64,000 nucleotides of DNA from Symsagittifera roscoffensis (Eukaryota > Xenacoelomorpha > Acoela > Convolutidae), in the NCBI RefSeq assembly GCF_963678635.1, contig NW_026970934.1:1-64000 (forward strand). The letters run 5' to 3'. The notes below the pieces were generated by a model. The model worked only from the letters and a program-made list of their open reading frames with translations, had not been told where the DNA came from and did no database searches. A program made the translations under genes and the position numbers. This document shows positions 1-11,950 of this stretch, piece after piece (position 1 is the stretch's first letter; every line of letters begins with the position of its first letter).

Positions 1-70
1 CCAACCTATGCAACCCTAGCGAATTGTTTTCTTCAGTATTTTTCGTTGGGCATAATTCTTTGTAATTTTT

Positions 71-1600
71 TTTCTCTTCTTCGCTTAACTCTTCTCGTAG
101 CCCTTTGTATAGCTCTTCGTGCAGTTTTTTGGTCTCATATGAGTCTGAAAACGCGAGTTTATATTCGATCCGCCTAAAACGATCAGTCGAACGCGGCAAC
201 TCTAGCACCTTTATTATCATTTCTAGAAGAGGCAGCTTGTTAATTCTAGAAGAGGCTCTTTGTGACCGATTTTAAAATCCGCTCGACACGCCCGTGGCGC
301 CAGAGATCTCGTCACATTTTTCAATTCAACCTCTGTTTTTGCTTCTCTACTGTGGTCTTCTTTTGCTGCCATCATTTTCAAAACCAGATCATTTTGAAGA
401 TTGAAGGTGCCTTGTACGTGTGACAGCGCTTGGAGAAAAGAACTAAAATTCATCGTTTCTTGTAAAGTAAGATACCTTTCCGGTTTATGTTGTAGTTCTT
501 CAAGCTCTGATTTAACTTCTGCTTCAAAGTCCTCATACCTTCGTGCTACTTTGATCACAATATCTTTGGAGTCTTGTAATCGAGGCACTATTTCCTGTGT
601 CAGCGATTCAAAGTTCTGTAAGTTTGGGGCTAGGTCTTCTTGAATATATTGTAATTTGCATAACTCTTTAAAAGTCTCATTCAAAAAGCGAAGTATTTCG
701 CTATCCTTCACAAAGCAATCTTCTGCATCTGCAAGCTGGTATAAGCGGCATTTCAAATCGTACCAAGATTTATCTGCCTTCTTTATACTTGACATCATAA
801 TCATACCTTGAGCACTCAATTTTTCTAAACCAATTTCTTTGTAATTTCTTTTCTCTTCTTCGCTTAAATATTCTCGTAGCTCTTTGTATAGCCATTCGTG
901 CAGTTTGTTGGTCTCATATGAGTCTGACCACTTTTCTGGCGTAGTCTGGCGTAGGATCCGGCTAAAAGTTCTCTGTATTTTCGGCAACCTGAGCTCTTTT
1001 CTTTTCATTTCTAGAAGATGCAGCTTTGTTAATTCTAGAGGCGTGTTGGAACCGAATTTTATATGTACTCGATGCGCCAGTATCACCAGAGAGCACATCA
1101 CATTTTTCAATTCAACCTCTGTTTTTGCTTCTCTACTGTGGTCTTCTTTTGCTGCCATTATTTTCAAAACCAGATCATTTTGAAGATAGAATGTTTCTTG
1201 TACGTGTGACAGTGCGTCGACAAAAAACTTTATCGTTTCTTGTTTCACTTTCGGTATATGTTGTAATTCTTTAAGCTCTGATTCAACTTCTGCTTCAAAC
1301 TCCTCTCTTTTTTCCAACTTTTGTGTTATTTTGCTCAAAATATCTTTGCAGTCTTGTAATCGAGGCACTATTTCCTGTGTCAGCGATTCAAAGTTCTGCA
1401 AGTTTGGGGCTAGGTCTTCTTGAATGTTTTGTAATTTGCGTAACTCTTTAAACGTCATATTCAATGAGCGAAGTCTTTTGCTTTCCTGCGAAACCGAATT
1501 ATCCTTCAGCAACAAATCTAGCTTGTATAAGTGGCATGTCAAATCGCTCAAAGATTTCTCTGCTTTCATTATACATGACATCACTTCTTCTAAAAGTATT
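71..1600. repeat. 786-bp tandem duplication inside the coiled-coil gene
   Basis: Two direct copies, roughly 71-850 and 850-1600, lie 786 bp apart (262 codons, in phase). Examples: the segment at 341 recurs at 1127, and that at 584 recurs near 1370. The copies differ at scattered sites, so the duplication is not recent. The outer copy weakens toward the window edge. Confidence 0.75.
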
Positions 1601-2235
1601 TTATGCAACTTTAGGCTATCGGTTCGCTTTTTCAATGTGCAAATACGTTCTTTTAATTTCATAAATTCTTCGTCATCGCCCATCACATCCTGTAGATCTG
1701 ATGCTATTCGGTTTGACATCTGAAAAAGTACTCTGAAATTCCTTGCACGACTGTCATAATTTGCGAAAATGTGGCACTCTGCAAACTCAGTGGATGCAAT
1801 ATTTTGCATCTCATTATCTCCAATGAAGGACATTTTTACTGATGGACACATTTCAGGGTACAAGTTGTCGAATACAGTTGTTCTTTCAAAAATTTTGCGG
1901 TTACCCAGGCTGGCAAAAAAACAGCCAGTAGGAATGGGCGAGTTTTGCTCCGCCAATTTTAATTGTTTATTTCTATCATTAATTTTCCGAATTTGGAGTT
2001 GAACAAATTCTTGCAATTGACGATCAGATTGATGCCGATCAGATTGATGCTTTGAGTGGCAAACGTTAACCTGTATTTTTGGTCCATGAATATAGTGTCC
2101 GCATGAAGGATGGTTAATGAAGTTGATTGGGAGAAATCTGTTAGTTTTCTGTTCAGGAAGTCTAAATTCAGAAACAAAGTACTTAAAAAAATTTTTAAGA
2201 TACACTGACCTTAAAAATACCCTAAAACACCTCAA
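223..2235 (-). CDS. Hypothetical coiled-coil-like protein with a 262-residue internal duplication
   Basis: I do not recognise this protein. An open frame of 670 codons in such AT-rich DNA is strong evidence of coding. The first ~190 residues are non-repetitive; the remainder is highly charged, rich in E, K, L and Q with heptad-like spacing, and looks alpha-helical or coiled-coil. A segment containing IQEDLAPNLQNFESLTQEIV recurs about 262 residues later, as does MAAKEDHSREAKTEVELKNV, showing an exact-frame duplication. Near the start there is also a short duplicated SDRHQ/SDRQ stretch. The annotated start at 2235 is only the most upstream Met; a later Met is possible. The frame ends at 223, but homology to the repeat continues in another frame to the window edge, so a one-base frameshift or a splice near 240 is likely and the true end lies outside. 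Function unknown; probably host rather than element-encoded. Confidence 0.6.
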   Translation of the reverse strand: MRCFRVFLRSVYLKNFFKYFVSEFRLPEQKTNRFLPINFINHPSCGHYIHGPKIQVNVCHSKHQSDRHQSDRQLQEFVQLQIRKINDRNKQLKLAEQNSPIPTGCFFASLGNRKIFERTTVFDNLYPEMCPSVKMSFIGDNEMQNIASTEFAECHIFANYDSRARNFRVLFQMSNRIASDLQDVMGDDEEFMKLKERICTLKKRTDSLKLHKILLEEVMSCIMKAEKSLSDLTCHLYKLDLLLKDNSVSQESKRLRSLNMTFKELRKLQNIQEDLAPNLQNFESLTQEIVPRLQDCKDILSKITQKLEKREEFEAEVESELKELQHIPKVKQETIKFFVDALSHVQETFYLQNDLVLKIMAAKEDHSREAKTEVELKNVMCSLVILAHRVHIKFGSNTPLELTKLHLLEMKRKELRLPKIQRTFSRILRQTTPEKWSDSYETNKLHEWLYKELREYLSEEEKRNYKEIGLEKLSAQGMIMMSSIKKADKSWYDLKCRLYQLADAEDCFVKDSEILRFLNETFKELCKLQYIQEDLAPNLQNFESLTQEIVPRLQDSKDIVIKVARRYEDFEAEVKSELEELQHKPERYLTLQETMNFSSFLQALSHVQGTFNLQNDLVLKMMAAKEDHSREAKTEVELKNVTRSLAPRACRADFKIGHKEPLLELTSCLF

Positions 2236-2419
2236 CGATAAAGGTAAATTTGATTTACTTTAAGTACACCCTAACTTGTCTATAAATACCTTAAAACTTA
2301 ACTTATTCTTAACTTGAAAGTTAAGATTTATCAACCTGAAAACAGAACAAACCTATTTCAAGTTAGTATTTCAGATCTAGTTTAAGTTGGAGACATCTAT
2401 CGATAAATTGTTTTTGTCT
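2236..2419. other. Gene-free junction between the coiled-coil gene and the LTR element
   Basis: AT-rich sequence with no convincing ORF. It holds scattered CCTTAAA-like words and, at about 2390-2425, a short inverted repeat (TGGAGACA ... TGTCTCCA) that coincides with the end of homology to the integrase part of the LTR element. Confidence 0.3.
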
Positions 2420-2429
2420 CCAGTGTTTT

Positions 2430-5400
2430 CAATGATATGTAGTCCTGTAAAAGAGTATATTTGTGTTAGTTCACGAAGGAGGTATTGCTTCGGTTATTAT
2501 GGTAAAAGGTTGTTTCTAAGTTGAATTTTTTCTTTTTTTTTATGATTATCGATAAGTTTTTATGTGACATCTGAAGGTTTTTCAAGAATTTGAAAAGGTC
2601 CCTTTCAGATAGAATGTAATTTTTTTGAGATGTTTTTCGAAATTTAAAATTTAGGATTAAGAATCCTTTTTTCAGAATTGATGCTGGTGTAAAATGTGAA
2701 ATTATTTGTAAATGTTTATTTTGTCTTTGAACAGTTTTTTCACAATTTTTTGATAAATTTCTTTATGTTTTTTATCGGTTTAAAATCTAATCTGTATGGA
2801 TTCCAGAGGCTATTTTTACTATTGGGTATGATGAAAATGATCTTCATCACGAGTGCCAAATGGTAGCTTTTAACAAATTGACTCTCTAGTAGGTTGGCAA
2901 TAGCCTTGTGTGTTTTTTGAGGAAATTGCTGTAAACATTATTGTTCACGTGGTTTTTTGTTAGAAGCTATTTCGTATGGTGATAATCTAAGAGTTGTTTT
3001 GATTTGGGAATTGTATGCTAGTGTAAATAACTTTACGTCTGTTGACCCTTCTGTGTACTTTTTGACATCTCAGTTTATAATACATCTGAGGTGTGTATTA
3101 TAAACGCAGATGATAAAAGGATGGTGATATAAGGCTTTTGGTGTCAAATGAAATTCTATGATTGAAATTGAACTTTGTCCCTAAAAATCTAGTTGTTCCG
3201 CTAATTGTTTTTGGTGCGAGAAGGATTTGTTTGAATGACATATTATGCAATCATTGCATAAAACTTTTATCCAGGTGGTTGCATTTGGAAAATAAAAAAC
3301 TTGAAAAAAATTGGAATATGATTTGCCTGATCCTACATGCTCTTTTGTGTGCAAGGAATGCGAAATAGGAATGCTATTAAAATCAAGCTTAATGGTAGAC
3401 AGGGTAATTTTGTTTCAGAAGTGTGATTTTTTAAGAGGTTTTTGAGTATTTTCGTTAATCGTTATACTGTTAAAATTTAGGAAATATTGGAGTAAGATTT
3501 TATTTTCTAGGATTGTGATGTCAGCTTTTGTTTGTGTTTTACATTTGTGCCAAAATTAAAGTTATTTGATGACAGTGTCGATGTTTTGGGTTATTGTGTA
3601 ATAATTGGAGTGTCAATTTTTCTGTGGTGGGAAAAAAAATTTTAAATTTCTTTTTTCGAAAGAAGTATGTTATCTTGTGGGTCTTGCAAACTAAATATTC
3701 TACTCATTGTATATACTGCTGAAAATGGATCGCCTGGTAAATTTATGGTGTCCGTTAACTTTACTTTTTCTATTAATGGGAATAAGTTGTTTTAATGTGG
3801 CTTCTGTTTTAATGCTTTTTGCTGTGTAACGTTTTTTAACCATGATGAGTAAAAAATTGGTTTAAAAGCATTTTTTTCTAAAAAATTGACTTCACAGTGA
3901 TAATTTTTACAGTCTAGATATAATGGGAAATGTTCTAAGGCGTTCATTTGCGTCATATCAGAGTCGACTTTGACTGCAGATTTACATTCTAGTTTTGGTG
4001 ATATTTCGTCTTTTGCAAGAAAGACATTTATGTTTTGTGGTATTTCCACACTGGTGTTTCAAGTTATATTTTCAGGTGGTGTGTCTCGACTAAGTGTGTT
4101 GGGTAAAGCATGGTTTTTGCCTGCTGTCCGAACAATATGTAGGTTTGAAAATTCCATCGGAATAAGTTGAAATATATGAAATATATAATTTCTATGGTTT
4201 GGATTTGATTTTTGTGTAAATGGAAAACTTATTGGCTTATTATCTGTGAATAGAACTGTTGGATGTTTTCATCCCAGATTTAAAAATTCGTCTATTGTTA
4301 ATTTATATCATACGGTTGTTAATCTCTCGGAAGGGTAGAAAGTCTAAGTTGTGCTTTTGTAAACAGTCTGGAAATTGCTGATAAAAGATTCATTTTATTT
4401 GTACCTTCATGTGATTGTAGAAGTGCTGCGCCGATTGCGAAGTTGGAGGTATCTCACATAGCGTAGAATGGTTGATCTGGGTGTGGAATTGTATTTGATG
4501 TTTGTTCTGTTAAGAGAGTTTTTTTCGTCGAAATTTTTTTGATGTTCTATTGTCCATTCTAAATTTTTTTGTTGTCGAAAAACTTTATAAAATGGTCTTT
4601 GATATAATTGCATTTTATAAAGGTATTTGCTCAAAACATATAGCATATCAAAAAAACTCTTGAATTTTCTCTTTATTAGATGGTAGTGGGAGTTTTAATA
4701 TTGAGTCGATTTGTCATTTTAAAAAAGTAATTAGGGTTGCTTCTATAATGTGTCAAGGAATTTTACAAGGGTAAATGAAAAATATGATTTTTCTGGACTG
4801 TTTTCATGTTTTCTTTCAACAAAATTTTTATGATACTTTTCTAATACTTCAAACATTTCTTGTTTTGTTTGTGAATGCATAAAACATCGTTTAAACAGGT
4901 AATTACGTTTCACTAAGAATTTGTGGTCATAAATGTTTTACTCATAAATGCTGAAAAAGCTGCTGGTCCTATGGATATACCATAGAACAACCTATTAAAT
5001 TCGTTTTGTTGATTTCCAATAACGATTTGTGTTAGAAGCTGATTGTTCGTCTAATAGCAGTTGGTTGTAGGCACTTTTCATATCAACAGTTGTATAGCAA
5101 GGGCCATTTGTCTTTGTGAGTATTATTTGTATTGGTTCTATCGGCCAATTACATTTTGGTTCATCAATAAGGGAATTGAGGATCTTGCGATCGAATGTTT
5201 TTTAGTGATTCGCCTTTAGCGAGAACAATGACGCGGTTGATGAACGTATTTACTTTCGGTTGTTGATCTTTGTTTACAAGTGAGATTATTTTATAATGTT
5301 CAAGAATATCTAGGAGTCTGCTTACTTTATCTTGTAAGTGAATGGGTTCTTTACTTGCTCGTTGTTTTTTGAAAACTGTGCCAGATTTAGGGGCAAGGTG

Positions 5401-5946
5401 CAGTGGTGAACGTCTTTTTCCAACTTCAGATTATATGTGGCAGAAATCATAGAAAATTTCAATAATAGTTCTGCTAGTTGTTCAAACTTTTGTTGATCGA
5501 TTTGAGAAATGAACATAGTTAGGGTCTTTTTTTAATGGTTTGTATATTTCACGATTTGAAATGTTGGCCTAAAATAGGGCTTTTTGTGAATTACTCTTTT
5601 TTTTCGAGTTATTAGTACAAATGTCAATTAACTTTAAATTATCTTTTACTCTAAATGCTTTTTCCGTTGTTGGATTAAATTTTGCATTTGTTACGCAAAA
5701 TCGTAAAACTCCTGAAAGTAGTTTTTTTATGGTGAATTCATATATACGTGTAAGGATATTACATGTCGGTCTGTATCTTTTTTCGTTTTTGATGGATGAA
5801 AATCTCAATCTGAAGAATTTATGAATAAGATTAGAATCAAGGTCAGACATAATTTGATTAGTGTTATACTGCTGTACTTGAAAGAATGTTATTGATTTTT
5901 TATGTAATCTTGAATATTTATTCTCAATAGGTAATTTAATATTCAA
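2430..5946 (-). pseudogene. RT, RNase H and integrase region of the minus-strand LTR element (fossil)
   Basis: Scattered short open stretches match the plus-strand copy in order. The segment at 5569-5946 corresponds to 39150-39676, just before RT. The segment at 4407-4646 carries the RPFYKVFRQQKNLEWT linker between RT and RNase H (40600-40660 in the other copy). The segment at 3792-4049 matches the region before the integrase zinc-binding domain (41190-41400). Homology continues weakly through integrase to about 2430. Broken many times. Confidence 0.65.
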
Positions 5947-6180
5947 GATGTTTATAGTTAGTACGTATTTCGTAACGAATGGGATTCCAAAGATATTGTT
6001 TTATTTCTGTAATATGGAAAATTTGTTTGTAGTTTTTTTGTAATAGTTTAATTTGTTCCATGGTTCGAATTGAGATAAAAAATGGTTGAATTGTTTCGTA
6101 ATTAGTGAGATTGTGTTTGCGCGGTGCCTAAGTTACATGAGGTCTTCGATCTTGGAGGGGGAAAATTTTGGGTGTAGTTT

Positions 6181-6756
6181 TTAAATCTCCTTCCATGTAG
6201 GAATCATACTGATGTTTGATTCTGCACCAGTATCAATAGAAAAATCTATCTCAAGTTCGGTTGATTGGAAGATTTCACTTTTCGGACTTTCTAGTAGTAA
6301 AGGAATTGTCCAATTTTTTTCTTTTTGTTGTGATGTTTTAGTTGTTGTCTTCTGATACATATTGTTCATGATTGAGATGGCTTCAGTTTTATATTGGACG
6401 TAATTCTTCGTGTCTTCATTACTAATTGGTTCTTGTGGTTGAGAACTAATAATTTCGTTTTGGTAATGATTCGATTCAGTTGCTGTTTCATAATCATTTT
6501 CTACTTTGAGCATGTAAAAAAAGTGTGTTTGTGTATTTGATTTAACTGTAATTCTACAGTTTCTGTATTTCCGATACCTAGAGTTGTTAATTTGTTTCAT
6601 CTGTAGATTGTACTTGATTGATTTGTCCTTGATGTTTTGGCGTACTGCTTCTATAGTTTTGTGTGGGTAAAAGTTGGCTAATATTTTGATATGGTTATCG
6701 AAAATAGGTTCATGATCTGTTTTGATAGTTGTTGTTTCTGTTTCTAGAATTATCAC
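6181..6756 (-). pseudogene. Gag-pro junction and aspartic protease segment of the minus-strand LTR element (fossil)
   Basis: A 191-codon open stretch, the longest left in this copy. Its C-terminal part carries DTGAESN, the catalytic loop of retroviral aspartic proteases, where the plus-strand copy has DSGAESN near 38850. Upstream are a KVENDYE segment, matched by TVENDYE in the other copy, and a basic N/Q-rich stretch of gag-linker type. Part of a broken element. Confidence 0.65.
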
Positions 6757-6999
6757 TGGATCTATAATTATAGTTATTATAATATGGTCTTTTGTTGGAA
6801 TAGTTTTGTGATCTTTTATTCGATTTTTTTTCCGTTTCGATTGTTTGACTAGTTTCGGTTTCGGTTGTTAGAATAGTTTCGAGTTTTGATTGTTAGTTGA
6901 ATTTCTTGAATGGTCATTGGAACATTATCTATTCCTAGAGTCCGAATAAATAAATAATTCTGTTTGAATTTGATCTTGAGTAGTTGTTTCGATACCGAT

Positions 7000-8700
7000 C
7001 GTTTTGGCTACTTCTATTTTGCGAGTAATTTTTTGAATTTCGTCGATCTGATGATCTTCCTTAAAAACTATTCCGAAAGCGGGTTTGTGCTCTATTCTTA
7101 ATTTAGCTATAAGGAAATGTTTTCGTAATGATAGACAGATTTTTTTGGTTCTCCGTGTTTTATGGTCTATTTAAAATGTCATGTTGTTTTTGTCTACATT
7201 CAGCAATGCTATGTCCGTATCTGCGACATTAATTCGACCATTTTTTTTGGTTTTTTAAAATTAGATTCTTTTCATAATTGTTCAAAATATGAGTGATTTG
7301 TGCTGTTAAGTTGGTATTTTAGTCTTGAATAATTTTATTTTGTGAAGTTTTTGTTTGAACATTGTTTACATTCTGTAGTTTTAAGTTTTGTGTTTCTTAT
7401 AATTTCATAGTGATTTCAGCTTGTTCTAGTTTATCTACTAGTTTTCGAAAATCTATAACAAGTTTTCGGATTGATTATGGATGTGATGCTCTCTTTTTTT
7501 ATTGCTATTCTGCGTAGTTGTGGCGTTAGAGTCATTATCAAAATTGCGATCGTTTTTGTGGTTTTGCCATCATGTGTATTAAGAGAATATGCTTGTCGTA
7601 CTAAGGTTTCAGTTCTTACTGCAATTTTTGCTAACAATTTTCTAATGTTTTGTTAGGGAGTCTGATAATTTCATTGCTTGAAACTTTTTGGTGTTGTGTC
7701 TTTTTTTTCAGAATCAAACATTTTTGAAAATTCTTGTGTAAATCGTTTCCAGTAAGATTTAAATTCTATTGGTAGGACTGAAAATCACTTTTGTGCTGCA
7801 CCATCAAGTGTGGTTCGAAATGAAACTGTGCGTATATGTATCCAATTTAGGATAAAGTGGTCTATTTACCGCTTCTGGACCAATCTTTAACGATAAATAT
7901 CCTATAACTGCGTTTAAGGAATCTTCTACTAAGTATTCGGTATCTTTTCCTGTGAAAACCATGAGTGGTTTGTAAGATGCTATTGATGATCCACTCAAGT
8001 TATTAAATCATTGTTGTTGCTGTCTTTGGTGTTTGTGTAAAATTTGTCAGTTGGGTTTTTGTAATCTGATGTTGTGTAGATAATAAGACAATGTGATTTG
8101 TTTTTGCATTTGAATAGGATGGAAACCTTGAGTATTTGGTTTTGTGAATGCATTTTACTATGAGTTCGTGCTAAATTTTGTCGTTGAGGTAAGGGTTGTC
8201 GTGTTTGTCGTGTTCGGTCTGAATTCGATAAGGGTTCAGAAATATCTGGTTGATAAATATTATCTGTTTGATTGATGATATTTCAATTATTTTTTGTGTA
8301 ACATTATGTTTTTGTTGTTGATTTGGAGTGAACTAATCCTCATCTTCAGAGTCATGTTGTTGATTTCTCATAAATTGTTTGTTTGTTGGATTTTTTTCTA
8401 ATGAAAAAATTGTTATTTTTCAGTACCGTCTGTTGGAGTTTTTTTTGTTTCATTAAAGAATACTGATTGTGGAAGTGGCTGTGGTATTTTTTGATTGTAT
8501 TTGTTTTCCTTTGGTTGACTTTGTATTGTGTAAAGCGGTTTTGCTATTGGGTTGCTTATGTTATTGTTTGCAAAAAGTCATAATTCAGATTTGCGAATAT
8601 ATTTCTGTTTGCATGTTTTTGTTTCGCTTTTTGACTTTTTTCTTGTTTGCCTTTTGAATATTATGTATCCTGATGTTTTTCTATGTGGGTGATTAGATGA
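7000..8700 (-). pseudogene. Gag-like region of the minus-strand LTR element (fossil)
   Basis: Position between leader and protease, T/Q/N-rich minus-strand composition and patchy similarity to 36.1-37.9 kb suggest decayed gag. Only short open stretches remain, such as 7431-7637 and 7804-7998. No intact zinc knuckle is visible. Confidence 0.45.
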
Positions 8701-9989
8701 TCGTATCTTACCTTTTGAATTAAAGAGTTGTTAGTTCTTTTTATTGTTTTGTTGTTATCCTAACTTGGAGCATAGGTTGACGGGTTGAAGAGAAAGTAAA
8801 TCAATTCGTTAAAATGAATTTTTACTACTTAATCCTACTTAGGATGTGATTTTGTTGCAAAAAAGGGTTAGAGAATAGTAAACCAATCCACAAGGTTCAG
8901 TTTTAGTTAGAACACAAGTAGATCGTTAGATTATATTTGCGATTAAACCTTCAGATAGATCTTTTTTTTGCTGGTGTTTTAGCCTGGTCCAGCTTTGAGG
9001 AGGGCTCAAGTGAAGGATGAGTAACCAAAGTCCTTCTTTGTTCATCTTAATTGAAATGGTTAATTTTTCCAAATTCTCTATTAATTCTGGGTGGTTCGAT
9101 AAGGGTTGGAGAGTGAATCGACGTTTGTGGTTAGGAGACATTTTTGTCTAGGAAGATGGCGAACAATTTTGTCTGATTGATCCAAGGGAAGCCTTGATGA
9201 TCAAATGTTTTTCATATGAAGTAGAACTTAAAGTAAATTTAAAATTTTAAAGATCCAAGAATAGCCTTATTATTTAAGAAGAAAGCCAGGATATGTCGTG
9301 ATAATTTTTAAATTGTAAGTTTAAGTTATTTGAAAAAGTTTTAAAAATTTAGAAAGAATTGATTTAAAGATCAAAACTTGAAATGAAATTAGTTTTCGAA
9401 AAATTATGTTTATGTTTAAGATGAGAAAACAAGGATGAAGATGTTAAGAAAAGATGAATGAATGAAAGGGTTAGGTTCCTTGAGAAGTAAGGAACTTTGA
9501 TCAATTTAAATGAGCAAACTTTTTTTAACTAAATTTTTGTTGTTTTTATAAATGAATTTTAATTTTACAAAGTTTTTGGAAAATACTGCAGACTTTGTGG
9601 AAAAGAACAACTTGTGTATGTTTTTATCAGTCTTTATTAAGTTCTATAGTTTTGTAACACAGCATCAAGAAGTATATTGCTTGGAAATTAATCTTATCGC
9701 TCCAAGTAGATTTATTTTCATGTCGAAGAATGAAAATCTACTGCATAGAGAATTCTGAAGACGTATAACTTTTGCCGTTGGCATCCCGTTACGATGTATT
9801 AACTTGGTCGGCTGTTCAGTTTTCGCGGTATCGTTTGGAACATAGGAGTAGACGTATTGGGACATAGAGACATTTGTATTAGATTGTCTATGTTAACTAA
9901 CATTTTGAAAAATTGCAGTATAATTTTTGATTTTGTTTCTATTTCTTACTTGCTAAAACTGAGTTTTTAGTAGGTCTCGTTCGGTAGTA

Positions 9990-9999
9990 GGTTGGGCCA
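9990..9999 (-). other. Likely primer binding site (TGGCCCAACC)
   Basis: Lies two bases beyond the LTR edge and begins with TGG, complementary to the universal tRNA CCA end. The plus-strand copy has TGGTGCGACC at the equivalent place (34330-34339), so position is conserved while the primer-matching bases differ. Confidence 0.45.
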
Positions 10000-10001
10000 G
10001 A

Positions 10002-10320
10002 GGAGTTAATGCCTGGAGAAGCAAAATCATAGAGCGTTTCAGATAAGGTACACCGTCTGTTCGTCATGCTATCTTTTTTCGGCCGGAAAGATTCGCGCAT
10101 TTTTTTAGTCTAGTACTGAACTTAACCTTACTCTTATATCTCCTAGTCTCAATAACTCTAGCATACACTGTTATTTGTGATTTAGGTATCGGGAATTTGT
10201 TCCAAAGGAGAAAAATTGTCTTTTAAGTTATAGTCATATTGTTCTGGTGCTTAAACTACAAGTAGTTTCAGCACCACAAAAGTTGTCAATGCTAGTTATG
10301 AATCTGGTTCCCTTGTAAAA
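10002..10320 (-). repeat. 5' LTR of the minus-strand LTR element
   Basis: The reverse complement resembles the LTRs at 33917-34327 and 49932-50316: shared blocks include the CGGCCG...GACGAGCAGACGGTGTAC stretch, the GAGACTAGTAGATATAAGAG-like block (near 10140) and the hairpin at 10246-10275. The inner edge is set by AACTCC followed two bases later by a TGG that starts the primer site. The outer edge is approximate. Confidence 0.65.
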
Positions 10321-10766
10321 AGAAGGTAGTTCACCTATAATTATCTCAATATTAAGGTAAACTTACCTTCAAAATTGCCCTAAATTTAAGAAAAATTACG
10401 GTAAAACATTTCTTCTGACATATGAAGCTTTACTCAGCATAAATAATTGAAATTGTTTTTGAACAATTTTATTCACAAAAACTTGTTTGTTCTCCATACA
10501 AAATTGCATAGTAAATTTCATAGGAAAGGAAGTTTTCAAATTTAAAAATCAAATGTGAGACAAAAAACGGAAAAGAGCCAAAAATTGAAATTATAAGAAT
10601 TTTTAAAAAAATATTTCTGGTCAAAATGTTGGAATAAAGGGTGTTCCGCATCCATAAACTGTCTGCCTCCCAGTTGTTTGGTTTTTTCTTCAAAATTTTG
10701 TTCCGACCCAGCTATCAATTATAGTTTAAATTACTTTAACTCATTAACGATGAATTTTACTGTATT
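10321..10766. other. Gene-free interval
   Basis: AT-rich spacer between the LTR element and the next mobile element. It contains a small palindrome (AAGGTAAACTTACCTT, near 10356) but no coding signal I trust. Confidence 0.3.
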
Positions 10767-11950
10767 CATTACGAGGCCAAACTGTGCACTGGATAGGCGC
10801 ACAACTTTGTATCTGTTTGTTCCAAAAACTAATCTTTAAACCAAGGCCAAAATGTAAGTGGTTCCCAATTACAAAATTTCCGTGGATCACGCGTACATAT
10901 GAAAGTAACGTAAATTTTATCGGCACATTTGTCGTGTCGCGGATTCCGCAACAAGCGAATATAACTAGTTGTTGTGGATTCCACAACTCCAAGTGGAATC
11001 CGCAAACTGTGAGTGGATTCTGAACTTTGTTCAAAAGTGAACTTGCATAGGAACAATTAAAAGCTAGAGCTGTAATTTTTACCTCTAGCAATTTGGAATT
11101 TAGAAGCAAGGACTTAACCATTGTCAAGGGAATCCACGAACAAGTCTTAAAATATTTGGTACCTAAATCGGTGGACGTCATCTTTTAGTATCTTGGAAAC
11201 ACAACACCGAATAACTTCAATATTTGGAGTAATTGAGTTCAGGGTGTATAAAAATACAACACACAGCAGATCGCCAGATTGGGTCAGTATTTGGGATTCC
11301 AATGATTCCAAATACTGGTCAGTATTTGGGATTGATGGAATCCCAAAAACTGGAATTTTATGGTATTAATATGGAAAAATGTCATTATTTGGAGTCATTA
11401 GGTTGAAAGAGATTAGAAACCCAACGCATAGCAAATCGTCGAATTAGTTCAGTTTTTGGGATTTTATTGATCCCAAATACTAGTCAGTAATTGGGATTCC
11501 ATTAATCCCAAACCTTGATCTAGTAAATTCATATTCGAGTCAAATCAAATCATGTAGGTTAAAGATATAATTTTAAACGCTTTAACATATATACATATAT
11601 GTAAACGGAATCCGTAAACAAAATGCGGATTCCATTTACACTTTGCTGATTCCGCTTACAGTTGCGGTTTCCGCGACAGCTCAATTGAACTATACACATG
11701 TCTTATTGTTTATTTGTGGACTCCACAAATTGTTTTAGATTTAGCAAATACGGTTGCGGATTCCGCAAAATCGTCTATTGTTGGAGCATTTTTGAGGGGA
11801 AAAGTTTTTTCAGTTATTGTTCCTGGAATCCATAACAGCAAATAAGATCAAAGAAAAGTAGCAATGTTGTGGATCCCGCGACAAATCTCATTTAGGCCTC
11901 TTGTAGAATCCGCATACAATGCACAGATTGCACAGTTTGGCCTCGTAATG
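10767..11950. mobile_element. Non-autonomous DNA element with perfect 22-bp terminal inverted repeats and dense GGATTCC motifs
   Basis: CATTACGAGGCCAAACTGTG(CA) at 10767-10788 is the exact reverse complement of 11929-11950. The 1.18 kb between has no convincing gene. It holds about eleven exact GGATTCC or GGAATCC words and some seven near matches, many extended to GTGGATTCCGCAA or its complement, in both orientations and irregularly spaced. A target duplication is not obvious, so I cannot assign a superfamily. Families with many short sub-terminal transposase-binding repeats look like this, but transposase binding here is inference. The 145-codon minus-strand frame inside is probably an accident of the repeats. 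Confidence 0.7.

Larger units (their letters stand above)
2420..10320 (-). mobile_element. Gypsy-like LTR retroelement, degraded minus-strand copy, fossil
   Basis: Read on the minus strand the order is LTR (near 10.0-10.3 kb), leader, gag-like region, protease (near 6.2 kb), RT and RNase H (5.9-4.4 kb), then integrase (4.0-2.4 kb). Fragments match the plus-strand element at 33.9-50.3 kb segment by segment: the protease DTGAES motif, an MSDLD...F.R. segment before RT, the RNase H linker and the HFPLYLD-type segment before integrase. Homology stops in the integrase, and no envelope part or second LTR is visible on this side, so the copy is truncated at its 3' end. It is broken by many interruptions and looks old. 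Confidence 0.8.

Noticed and set aside
10744-11181. 145-codon minus-strand frame over the GGATTCC-rich element
   Set aside because: It begins outside the inverted repeat and runs through the repeated motifs; overlapping frames of similar length exist on both strands, so it is likely accidental.
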